Shown: piece by piece, positions 1-5,323 of the stretch | Position numbering within the stretch: position 1 is the stretch's first letter | How the letters are laid out: every line of letters begins with the position of its first letter | From: Ruminococcaceae bacterium UBA1865 | Lineage (GTDB): Bacteria > Bacillota > Clostridia > Oscillospirales > Acutalibacteraceae | Assembly (NCBI GenBank): GCA_002338255.1 | Contig: DDHX01000059.1 | Location: 56,921-62,877, forward strand | DNA: 5,957 nucleotides | Direction of reading: 5' to 3' | Made by a program: the position numbers and the translations under genes | The notes under the pieces: model-generated | What the model saw: the letters and a program-made list of their open reading frames with translations, nothing else | What the model was told of the DNA's origin: nothing | Databases searched by the model: none

Positions 1-397
1 TTATAAAGAAAATCCCTGTTGAAAGGCTGAATCCATTGACAACTTCCTGTAAAGGAAAGGCAGAAGTGACCATTGAATCAACCGACAAAAGCAATGTCGT
101 TACGAAAATGCTGCCCAATCCGATGACTGCCCCGCCAAAGTACCGCCCGATTACCACTTCTTTTTTATGAATGGGCAGGGCGGAATACAGCCGGTCCATT
201 TTGCTTTTATCTTCCCCTGCAAAAAGGTAGCCGGGCAGCATTCCCGCCAGCATCATATTGGCGAGTGCACATAAACTGATGGCTTGAACGTTAGCCGCAA
301 ATATAAAAAGAAACTGAAGTAAAAACAACGTAAAATATTTTCGGTTTGGCTTGAAAGTAAGCCAATCCATCTTTGCAAAGCTGATAACGCTACTCAT
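1..397 (-). CDS. ABC-2 type transporter permease, N-terminal part (gene runs off left edge)
   Basis: This is the membrane subunit of an ABC exporter whose ATPase is encoded just upstream. Only the first 132 codons are present. I see hydrophobic segments at about residues 21-40, 41-60 and 84-106, with a fourth starting near 119. Between the second and third lies a cytoplasmic stretch, MDRLYSALPIHKKEVVIGRY (67-86). The 'LP-(I/V)-x-(K/R)-K-E-x-V' pattern there is characteristic of the ABC2_membrane_5-like permeases paired with BcrA/YtrB-type ATPases. The ATG at 397-395 overlaps the ATPase stop codon by 8 nt (ATGAGTAG), which implies translational coupling. An AAGGAGG Shine-Dalgarno sequence sits 8 nt upstream of the start. 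The substrate cannot be read from the sequence. Family assignment is fairly sure; the C-terminal part and total length are unknown. Confidence 0.85.
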   Translation of the reverse strand, partial: MSSVISFAKMDWLTFKPNRKYFTLFLLQFLFIFAANVQAISLCALANMMLAGMLPGYLFAGEDKSKMDRLYSALPIHKKEVVIGRYFGGAVIGLGSIFVTTLLLSVDSMVTSAFPLQEVVNGFSLSTGIFFI

Positions 398-1250
398 CCT
401 CCGCCCCTCCTTTATTGACCGCGACCATGATCGCATCAATGGTGACCGGCTCCAGCTGCAAATTTTGAAAATCCTGTGCGTCGCTTGTTTTGATCAGGCC
501 TTCAAATCCCGTCGAGCTTTCACGCAGGTCAATTATTTTTTCTTTTTGTAAGGAAGTGATTTCTTTTGGACCGCCGATAACCCTTCTGAAATCGTCGATT
601 AGTTCATCCTTGCTGCCGCTGTAAATCATTTTCCCGTTCTGGATAAAGGTGATGTAGTCGGCAATCTTTTCCAAATCGCTTGTAATGTGTGTGGAAAATA
701 AAACGCTGTGCTTGCCGTCTGAAATATAATCGGCAAGAATGGTAAGCAGCTCGTCACGGGCAATCGGGTCAAGCCCGCTGGTGGGTTCATCTAAAATGAG
801 CAGCTTTGCGTCATGCGACAGGGCGCAGGCGAGCATCAGTTTCATCTGCATTCCGCGGGAAAGGGCTTTTACTTTTTTATCTTTTGGCAGGTGGAACCGG
901 GAAAGCAGACGGTTGTATTGGGTGGAATCCCAGTTTCGATAAAATCCGCCGACTGCCTTTTCCACTTCACGGGCGTTCCATTCCTCACAAAAGAAATGCG
1001 TATCAAACACAACACCCAGATCCTGCTTAATTTCTTTTTCGTCGCTGACCGCGTCACGTCCCATAACATGAATTTCACCGCTGTCACGGCGGAGCATATT
1101 GAGTATCAGTTTTATCGTGGTTGTTTTACCGGAGCCGTTTGGCCCGATGAAGCCCATAATATAGCCTTGCGGCAAAGAAAAAGAAATGTCATCCAAATGG
1201 AACCGTGAAAAAGTTTTACACAGATTGTTTACTTCAAGAAACGTATTCAT
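390..1250 (-). CDS. ABC transporter ATP-binding protein (BcrA/YtrB-like)
   Basis: This 286-residue cytoplasmic ATPase powers the ABC-2 permease encoded immediately downstream. Visible motifs, in order: Walker A GPNGSGKT (36-43), a signature loop LSRGMQMKL (130-138), Walker B LLILDEP (150-156), the D-loop SGLD (158-161) and the H-loop STH (186-188). The signature is LSRGM rather than LSGGQ. The expected Q-loop region reads VVFDTHFF (80-87), with Asp where Gln is usual; as I recall, this variant also occurs in BcrA/YtrB-type exporters. The C-terminal 60-70 residues are an extension beyond the nucleotide-binding fold. The ATG at 1250 lies 4 nt after the GntR stop. A GGAGG 9 nt upstream, inside the last GntR codons, serves as ribosome site. 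Gene order regulator-ATPase-permease suggests an exporter answering to its own repressor. The substrate (lipid, peptide antibiotic or other) is unknown. Confidence 0.95.
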   Translation of the reverse strand: MNTFLEVNNLCKTFSRFHLDDISFSLPQGYIMGFIGPNGSGKTTTIKLILNMLRRDSGEIHVMGRDAVSDEKEIKQDLGVVFDTHFFCEEWNAREVEKAVGGFYRNWDSTQYNRLLSRFHLPKDKKVKALSRGMQMKLMLACALSHDAKLLILDEPTSGLDPIARDELLTILADYISDGKHSVLFSTHITSDLEKIADYITFIQNGKMIYSGSKDELIDDFRRVIGGPKEITSLQKEKIIDLRESSTGFEGLIKTSDAQDFQNLQLEPVTIDAIMVAVNKGGAEDE

Positions 1251-1254
1251 TCCT

Positions 1255-1626
1255 TCATTCCTCCATCAATTTGTCTAACATAATGATTAGTTCATCTTTG
1301 CTTAATCCTGCGCGCTGTGCCAAACGAACCGCATCCGTTAAGGCATTTTCAGTTTTTTGTACAAGCTGCTCCCGCACTTTTTGCGAGCCGCTCGCAATCA
1401 CAAAGCAGCCCTTACCTTGCTCTGTTACAATAAAGCCCTCCTGCTCCAGCTCTGTATAAGCCCGCGTGGTGGTCAGCACGCTGATTTTAAGTTCTTTTGC
1501 CAACTGCCGCAGCGACGGGAGCAATTCATTGTCGGAAAGTTCTCCCGATAAAATGGCGCTTATGATTTGCTGTTTAATTTGACTGTATATCGGTATGCCC
1601 GATACATTGGAAAGCATTAGTTTCAA
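1255..1626 (-). CDS. GntR-family transcriptional regulator, YtrA subfamily
   Basis: A 123-residue DNA-binding repressor, first gene of the exporter operon. Residues 10-78 form a GntR winged helix-turn-helix: PIYSQIKQQI starts helix 1, LPSLRQLAKELKIS and TTTRAYTELEQEGFI give the recognition region, and TEQGKGCFV forms the wing. The remaining ~45 residues are a short helical tail, as in the YtrA subfamily, with no larger ligand-binding domain (FadR and HutC types are about twice as long). The start is probably TTG at 1626-1624, because a GGAG lies 9 nt upstream. The in-frame ATG at 1617 would leave GGAG 18 nt away. YtrA-type proteins usually repress their own operon, and the dyad over the promoter just upstream fits that role. 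Family call sure; inducer unknown. Confidence 0.93.
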   Translation of the reverse strand: MKLMLSNVSGIPIYSQIKQQIISAILSGELSDNELLPSLRQLAKELKISVLTTTRAYTELEQEGFIVTEQGKGCFVIASGSQKVREQLVQKTENALTDAVRLAQRAGLSKDELIIMLDKLMEE

Positions 1627-1640
1627 AACATCACGCTCCG

Positions 1641-1687
1641 TTCACTGTTATACTGTTATGTATATCACATATACAGTATAACGTGAA
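1641..1687. promoter_or_regulatory. Large dyad, probable operator for the GntR regulator
   Basis: GTTATACTGT (1647-1656) and ACAGTATAAC (1673-1682) form a perfect 10-bp inverted repeat with a 16-nt AT-rich spacer. The symmetry continues outward: TTCAC at 1641-1645 pairs with GTGAA at 1683-1687, offset by one extra T at 1646. A nested dyad TATGT (1657-1661) / ACATA (1667-1671) sits in the middle. The element covers the -10 box and the presumed start of transcription, and lies 15 bp before the regulator gene. Autorepression by the GntR protein is inferred from its position and family; other proteins could bind it, or the dyad could act as an RNA hairpin in the leader. Confidence 0.7.
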
Positions 1688-1702
1688 TGATACAATTGTC
1701 AA
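1675..1702 (-). promoter_or_regulatory. Predicted sigma-A promoter of the GntR-ABC operon
   Basis: Read on the minus strand, a perfect -35 box TTGACA (1702-1697) is followed by a 16-nt spacer and a -10 box TATACT (1680-1675), one mismatch from consensus. Transcription would begin near 1668, about 40 nt before the TTG start of the regulator gene. The -10 box lies inside the right arm of the dyad at 1641-1687, so a protein bound there should block the promoter. This is predicted from sequence only. Confidence 0.75.
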
Positions 1703-1719
1703 GGAATTTTTTCATGAAT

Positions 1720-1759
1720 AAAGGCACCGCTCACTTCATATGAAATGAACGGTGCCTTT
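1720..1759 (-). terminator. Inverted repeat, likely terminator of the ATPase/lipoprotein operon
   Basis: AAAGGCACCG (1720-1729) pairs with CGGTGCCTTT (1750-1759). The inner 20 nt are also self-complementary except for two mismatches, so the whole 40 bp is almost a continuous palindrome, centred on CATATG. It begins 14 nt after the stop codon of the fusion lipoprotein gene and ends 18 nt before the -35 box of the GntR operon, the right place to insulate the two leftward units. The downstream U-tract is poor (TTTATTC), so termination efficiency is uncertain. It could instead be a protein-binding palindrome. Confidence 0.6.
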
Positions 1760-1773
1760 GTCATTCAGGTTAA

Positions 1774-2988
1774 TTAGTTTGTACGCTTTTTCGCGTCACT
1801 GGAGAACATCGTTTGCAGCGTCTTTGCGTCGGCGACGCCGGTTGTCTCATATCCGTTGAGCAGCTGGAAGTCCTTTACGCTCTGTTCAGTACCGTCACCG
1901 AACGTGCCGTTTGGCGTCATAAACATATATCCGAGTTCTTTCAGGCGATTTTGCATCTTCAAGACCTCGGCTCCCTGATCGCCCTTTTTAAGTGTGCCGG
2001 TTATTGCGCCCGCAGTACTTGAGGTGCTGCTCACCGTACTTGTCGTACTGCCCGAGGACGTGGAAGACGAACCCGATGAGGTCGCGTCCGTACCCGCCAA
2101 AAGTTCCGGATACACGGTGCCGGCCATAAAGCTGACCGCTGTGATGACGCCCCTGCCCTGTAAAAGCATCAGGTTCGGGTCCATCTCGTACACTTTTCCC
2201 TGCTGTACCGCAGTCAGTTTTTTGTACTCCGGCGACTGCACAAGCTTTGCCTTGACGCCCGTAGGGCAGAATATGTATTTCGGATTGGCAATCAGCAGCT
2301 CACTGATCGCCATTTGATTTTTGACTCCGTCGGCGGCAGCGTTGATAAGGCCCGCGGATTCAATCAGCTTGCCTTCAAGGGTGTCGCCGGTGACGACACC
2401 GCCATCGGTATCGAAAAGGTACGCGACAGAAGTCGGCGTGTTGCTTTTGGGAATAATCCGGCTGATATCGTCAATCGTAAGAAAAATACTTTGTGATGCC
2501 TTTGTACCGTGTTCGTAACCGGTTTTCGCACCTTTCAGCGCCGCACCCACCTGAGAATAAAGCCTGTCCAGGTCTTCTCTTCCGGTCGCTTTGGCGACGG
2601 TCAGCACTGTAATTCCCTCTTTTTGCAGAGCGTCGGTCTGTTCCTTGGTCAATTCCGTATCGGTAAACACCAAATCGGCGCCAAGATCTTTAATCTGCTT
2701 CACATCGTCCGCGGTCACGTTGGGCAGAACGGCAAGGTCGCTCTGTGTACATTCCGCGCTTTTCGCCTTCAGCTGAATTTCGTACTGCATTGCTAAAATC
2801 ACATCAGCCACATTGGGTGAAAGTACCACCGCGCCCTTTGGCTCCTGGTTAATCGTCACATTCCCGATGGTAACCGGAAAGTCTTTTACGCCCGCTCCGG
2901 AGGATATATCATTTTTAGGTCCGCAGGCCGCAAGGGCCCCCGTTACAATCAATATGCACAGGAATATCGCCGTAATTTTTTTCTGCAT
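1774..2988 (-). CDS. Lipoprotein: BtuF/FhuD-like substrate-binding domain fused to a peptidoglycan-binding domain
   Basis: A 404-residue exported lipoprotein. Residues 1-22 are a lipoprotein signal ending in the lipobox LAAC, with lipidation at Cys22. Residues about 37-299 match the Peripla_BP_2 (BtuF/FhuD/TroA-like) fold used to capture cobalamin, haem, siderophores or metals: VVLSPNVADVILAM near the N-lobe start, IKDLGADLVFTD in the middle, ANPKYIFCP and VQQGKVYEMDPNLM in the C-lobe. A Ser/Thr-rich linker (300-329) follows. Residues 332-396 then form a PG_binding_1 domain: LKKGDQGAEVLKMQNRLKELGY, split here only as a pattern of GDxGxxVxxxQxxLxxLGY, then GTFGDGTEQSVKDFQ and TGVADAKTL. The ATG at 2988 has AAGGAG 6 nt upstream; a TTG at 3021 would add 11 residues but lacks support. 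No transporter permease or ATPase is adjacent. The ligand is unknown, and a structural or sensing role is possible. Confidence 0.88.
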   Translation of the reverse strand: MQKKITAIFLCILIVTGALAACGPKNDISSGAGVKDFPVTIGNVTINQEPKGAVVLSPNVADVILAMQYEIQLKAKSAECTQSDLAVLPNVTADDVKQIKDLGADLVFTDTELTKEQTDALQKEGITVLTVAKATGREDLDRLYSQVGAALKGAKTGYEHGTKASQSIFLTIDDISRIIPKSNTPTSVAYLFDTDGGVVTGDTLEGKLIESAGLINAAADGVKNQMAISELLIANPKYIFCPTGVKAKLVQSPEYKKLTAVQQGKVYEMDPNLMLLQGRGVITAVSFMAGTVYPELLAGTDATSSGSSSTSSGSTTSTVSSTSSTAGAITGTLKKGDQGAEVLKMQNRLKELGYMFMTPNGTFGDGTEQSVKDFQLLNGYETTGVADAKTLQTMFSSDAKKRTN

Positions 2989-3017
2989 GTTATGCTCCTT
3001 TCCGCAGCATCGTTTTT

Positions 3018-4265
3018 TCAAAGCTTCTGTCCGCGCCGAATGCGCGCTTCCGCATCGTTTATGTACTGTCTTGCACAGCGCGGGGAACGCCCGCCGCGCT
3101 CGGTTGCCCAGCGCTCCGCACCGGCTTCCAGTTCCTCGATATAATCATCAAGTGACCTTTGCTTCGACAGCTGGCGAACAATCTCCAAAAATCTTGCTTT
3201 ATCCGGCAGACTGAAATTGATGGACAGACCAAAGCGATCCGCCAGCGAAAGGCTTTCCTGAATCGTATCGCCCCGGTGCACTTCGTCCCCTTCGCGGTCG
3301 GAAAAAGTTTCCCGTACCAGATGCCGGCGGTTCGAGGTGGCGTAAATCAAGGTGTTGTCCGGACGGGCAGCCAGCCCGCCTTCAAGTACCGCCTTTAATG
3401 CCGCATAGGTGTCGTTTTGCTTTGAAAACGATAGGTCGTCGATAAAAATAATGAATTTCATGGGAATCGCGGCGATTTGGTCGACCAAAAGAGGAAAGTC
3501 CATTAAAAATTCCTTTGGCATTTCGATTACCCGCAGTCCCTGTGGATAATACTCATTAAGAAGTGCTTTTACGGTTGAAGATTTTCCGGTTCCGCGGTCG
3601 CCGTAAAGCAGGCAGTTATTGGCCGGAAAGCCTTGCAGGAACGACAGGGTGTTTTCAATCGCCAACCCCCGCTGCAGCTCGTAACCCTTGAGGTCGGCGA
3701 GCGTGGTCTTGTCCGGATACGCGACCGGCTCAATCCGCTTGTTGCGCCAGATAAAGGCACGGTAGCGGGCATACATACCGCAGCCATTGTTCCGGTAATA
3801 TTCCGTCATCTTACCAATACAGTCTTTCAAGTCACCCTTCAGCACGCTGACCGGTTCACCGGTTTTCCACAGCGGAAGCTGCAAGGCCTGTATTTCCTTC
3901 TCAAATTTGCAGCCGGTTAACAATTCTTGCGGGGTAACGGAGGATATATTAAGAATAATCTGCAGGTCACGCTCAAGCGCGGCAGTCAAAGTTTGAGGAA
4001 ATTCGGTTTTCCCCTCAGCCGCGGCAAGCGAAAATGAATTTTCATCGTACAGCGCGGTGGAGGTAATGCACTCCGCCAAATTTTCGCTGCAGCCCCGCTC
4101 GCAAAGAACGGCAAAAAAGTTGCCCCACGCATTTAAAAATTCCTGTTCCGACTTGTCGGCGGACCATAAAAGCTGATAAAAGGCCTTTGGAACGGTGCGA
4201 TTTAAGATGCCTTTGTAAATCGAAAGGGACGCCATTTCCATTGCGGCCTGCTTCATTTTATTCAT
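3018..4265 (-). CDS. DUF815-family P-loop (AAA+-like) ATPase
   Basis: A 415-residue cytoplasmic ATPase of unknown cellular role. The second half carries the ATPase core: Walker A GDRGTGKSS (222-230), Walker B FIIFIDDLSF (271-280), a sensor-1-like ATSNRRH (309-315), DRFGL (343-347), and an Arg-rich segment GGRSPRCARQ (391-400) that could supply sensor-2 or arginine-finger contacts. The run from QGFPANNCLLYG to the DRFGL motif is typical of DUF815 (PF05673) proteins. Residues 1-190 are a mostly helical N-terminal region without a motif I recognise. No signal peptide or membrane segment is seen. The ATG at 4265 has AGGAG 6 nt upstream, and a good promoter lies 40 nt further up. It is 29 nt upstream of the fusion lipoprotein gene and probably co-transcribed with it. 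Family assignment sure; function unknown. Confidence 0.9.
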   Translation of the reverse strand: MNKMKQAAMEMASLSIYKGILNRTVPKAFYQLLWSADKSEQEFLNAWGNFFAVLCERGCSENLAECITSTALYDENSFSLAAAEGKTEFPQTLTAALERDLQIILNISSVTPQELLTGCKFEKEIQALQLPLWKTGEPVSVLKGDLKDCIGKMTEYYRNNGCGMYARYRAFIWRNKRIEPVAYPDKTTLADLKGYELQRGLAIENTLSFLQGFPANNCLLYGDRGTGKSSTVKALLNEYYPQGLRVIEMPKEFLMDFPLLVDQIAAIPMKFIIFIDDLSFSKQNDTYAALKAVLEGGLAARPDNTLIYATSNRRHLVRETFSDREGDEVHRGDTIQESLSLADRFGLSINFSLPDKARFLEIVRQLSKQRSLDDYIEELEAGAERWATERGGRSPRCARQYINDAEARIRRGQKL

Positions 4266-4290
4266 GCAAAGCTCCTGTGATAATCATAAA

Positions 4291-4334
4291 TTGACATACT
4301 TGTTATTCTACCCTTAGTAGGGGTATTATGTCAA
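4291..4334. repeat. Inverted repeats in the divergent promoter region
   Basis: TTGACATA (4291-4298) and TATGTCAA (4327-4334) form a perfect 8-bp inverted repeat with 28 bp between. Within it, TACCC (4309-4313) pairs with GGGTA (4321-4325) across 7 nt. The right outer arm contains the -35 box of the leftward promoter; the left outer arm contains a TTGACA facing the other way but with no good -10 box at the proper distance. It may be a binding site for a regulator or chance symmetry around -35-like hexamers; the two dyads do not share a centre. Confidence 0.4.
4305..4334 (-). promoter_or_regulatory. Predicted promoter of the DUF815 ATPase/lipoprotein operon
   Basis: On the minus strand a perfect TTGACA (4334-4329) is followed by an 18-nt spacer and TAGAAT (4310-4305), one mismatch from the -10 consensus. 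Transcription would start about 30 nt before the ATPase ATG. The two boxes fall within the TTGACATA/TATGTCAA dyad described separately, so the promoter may be regulated. Confidence 0.65.
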
Positions 4335-4353
4335 GTTATGAGGAGAAATTGGG

Positions 4354-4392
4354 TTGTTATTCCAATAAATATTTGTTATGATATGATATAAT
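4354..4392 (+). promoter_or_regulatory. Predicted promoter of the rightward lipoprotein gene
   Basis: TTGTTA (4354-4359), a 17-nt spacer and TATGAT (4377-4382) form one candidate. Overlapping it is a perfect extended -10, TGATATAAT (4384-4392), which could work without a -35 box. Either places the transcript start 20-40 nt before the ATG at 4419. The ribosome site AAGAGG lies about 6 nt before that ATG. The sequence cannot decide between the two -10 boxes. Confidence 0.6.
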
Positions 4393-4418
4393 ACAGAATT
4401 AGCTTAAAGAGGTAAAAA

Positions 4419-5240
4419 ATGAATATAAAGAAAATTGCATGCTTGATTTTGGCGGGCGTAATGATGTGCTCCGTCACCGCCTGCGGTAAAAGGGCAGACG
4501 CCGATGTGCTGATGCGCGAGGCGAAAACGAACGCGAACGCGATTCAAAATTGCACCGCCGTCATTAGCAGTACCCTGCAATTCGCCGCAAACGGCAAACA
4601 AAACACCTTTAAGACGGGAAACGAGATTGTTTATTGGGCAAAACCATTTGCCTTAAAGTCCACACAAACCTCACTGCTCGGAGGAACGGCGGGCAACAGT
4701 GTTTCCTACACCGTAACGGACAGCTCCGGCGTTTGGTTTTACTCCAGCTCCGGCGGTGAATGGCAGAAAACATCCGCGGGAAACATCGGCACCACACCGC
4801 TGGAGCAGGTCGATATTCTACGGCTCCTCGACAGCGTGTCCAGCCAAAAATATGTACGCGAAACAACGCTCGGTTCGCAGAAAGTTCACAAGCTTGAAAT
4901 CACCTTTCAAAGCGAAGTACTGCGCAGTACCATCGAAAACATTGTAACTGCAACCGGTATGGGCAAGGGCTCCCAAACCGTGGTACAGACCTTGCTTGAC
5001 AGTTCACCCGCGGTTTACGGCTATTGCTATATTGACGAAACGACCGGCCAAATTGCGCGGATAGAGCTTGATGCAACCGAAGCGATCAATAAAATTTTTC
5101 AAAATATCGACGGCAACGGGATTACCGTTAACGTTTCAAAATGTGATATCACGGGAGATATTGGTAACATTGGCAAGGCGCCGGCTGTGGAACTCCCGCC
5201 TCAGGCTTCCGCCGCGCAAACTGTGCAAGCCGCCGGTTAA
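4419..5240 (+). CDS. Predicted lipoprotein, DUF6612/LppX-like
   Basis: A 273-residue exported lipoprotein of unknown function. Residues 1-22 are a signal peptide ending in the lipobox VTAC, with Cys22 as the lipid anchor. The mature part opens with a helix (ADADVLMREAKTNANAIQNC, 26-45) followed by alternating beta-strand-like segments: TAVISSTLQF, GNEIVYWAKPFALKSTQT, VSYTVTDSSGVWFYSS, KVHKLEITFQ and GYCYIDETTGQIARIELDAT. This helix-then-antiparallel-sheet plan, with the late 'YIDxxTGxxxxxELD' strand pair, resembles Clostridia DUF6612 lipoproteins and more distantly the LolA/LppX half-barrel fold that holds hydrophobic ligands. The C-terminus (255-273) is Pro/Ala/Gln-rich and probably disordered. 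The start has a moderate AAGAGG ribosome site. It stands alone, transcribed away from the ATPase operon and convergent with the next gene. Lipoprotein status sure; family moderately sure. Confidence 0.85.
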   Translation: MNIKKIACLILAGVMMCSVTACGKRADADVLMREAKTNANAIQNCTAVISSTLQFAANGKQNTFKTGNEIVYWAKPFALKSTQTSLLGGTAGNSVSYTVTDSSGVWFYSSSGGEWQKTSAGNIGTTPLEQVDILRLLDSVSSQKYVRETTLGSQKVHKLEITFQSEVLRSTIENIVTATGMGKGSQTVVQTLLDSSPAVYGYCYIDETTGQIARIELDATEAINKIFQNIDGNGITVNVSKCDITGDIGNIGKAPAVELPPQASAAQTVQAAG

Positions 5241-5257
5241 AAGAATCGCCGGTTTTA

Positions 5258-5301
5258 CTCCCCCCGGCGGGTGCGGCTCAACGCCTCGCCCACGGAGGGA
5301 G
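5258..5301. repeat. GC-rich imperfect hairpin between convergent genes
   Basis: CTCCCCCC (5258-5265) pairs with GGAGGGAG (5294-5301) with one mismatch. Inside, GGGTG (5269-5273) can pair with CGCCC (5287-5291) using one G-U pair, and GGC (5275-5277) with GCC (5283-5285) around a TCAAC loop. It lies between the ends of two convergent genes, where a terminator is expected, but neither strand has a U-run right after the hairpin; the A7 run at 5304-5310 is on the wrong side for the leftward transcript. CGCCGGTT also occurs twice nearby (5231-5238 and 5247-5254). It may be a weak bidirectional terminator or a copy of a dispersed intergenic repeat. Confidence 0.45.
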
Positions 5302-5323
5302 ACAAAAAAAGCTTATGGGGAAA

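Noticed and set aside
813..1208. 131-codon open frame on the plus strand
   Set aside because: It is wholly antisense to the ABC ATPase, whose motifs are intact, and has no recognisable domain.
2989..3021. Upstream TTG start for the fusion lipoprotein, overlapping the ATPase stop
   Set aside because: It would put 11 extra residues, including two cysteines, before a normal lipoprotein signal; the ATG at 2988 has AAGGAG at ideal spacing.
2813..3214. 133-codon open frame on the plus strand
   Set aside because: It crosses the end of the DUF815 ATPase gene and the start of the fusion lipoprotein gene in antisense, has no convincing ribosome site, and its product resembles no family; both minus-strand genes are strongly supported.
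4291..4319. Rightward promoter starting with TTGACA at 4291
   Set aside because: No good -10 box lies 16-18 nt downstream (best TTAGTA), and better rightward promoter elements occur at 4354-4392.
4404..4601. 65-codon minus-strand frame over the start of the rightward lipoprotein gene
   Set aside because: Antisense shadow; the plus-strand gene has promoter, ribosome site, signal peptide and lipobox.
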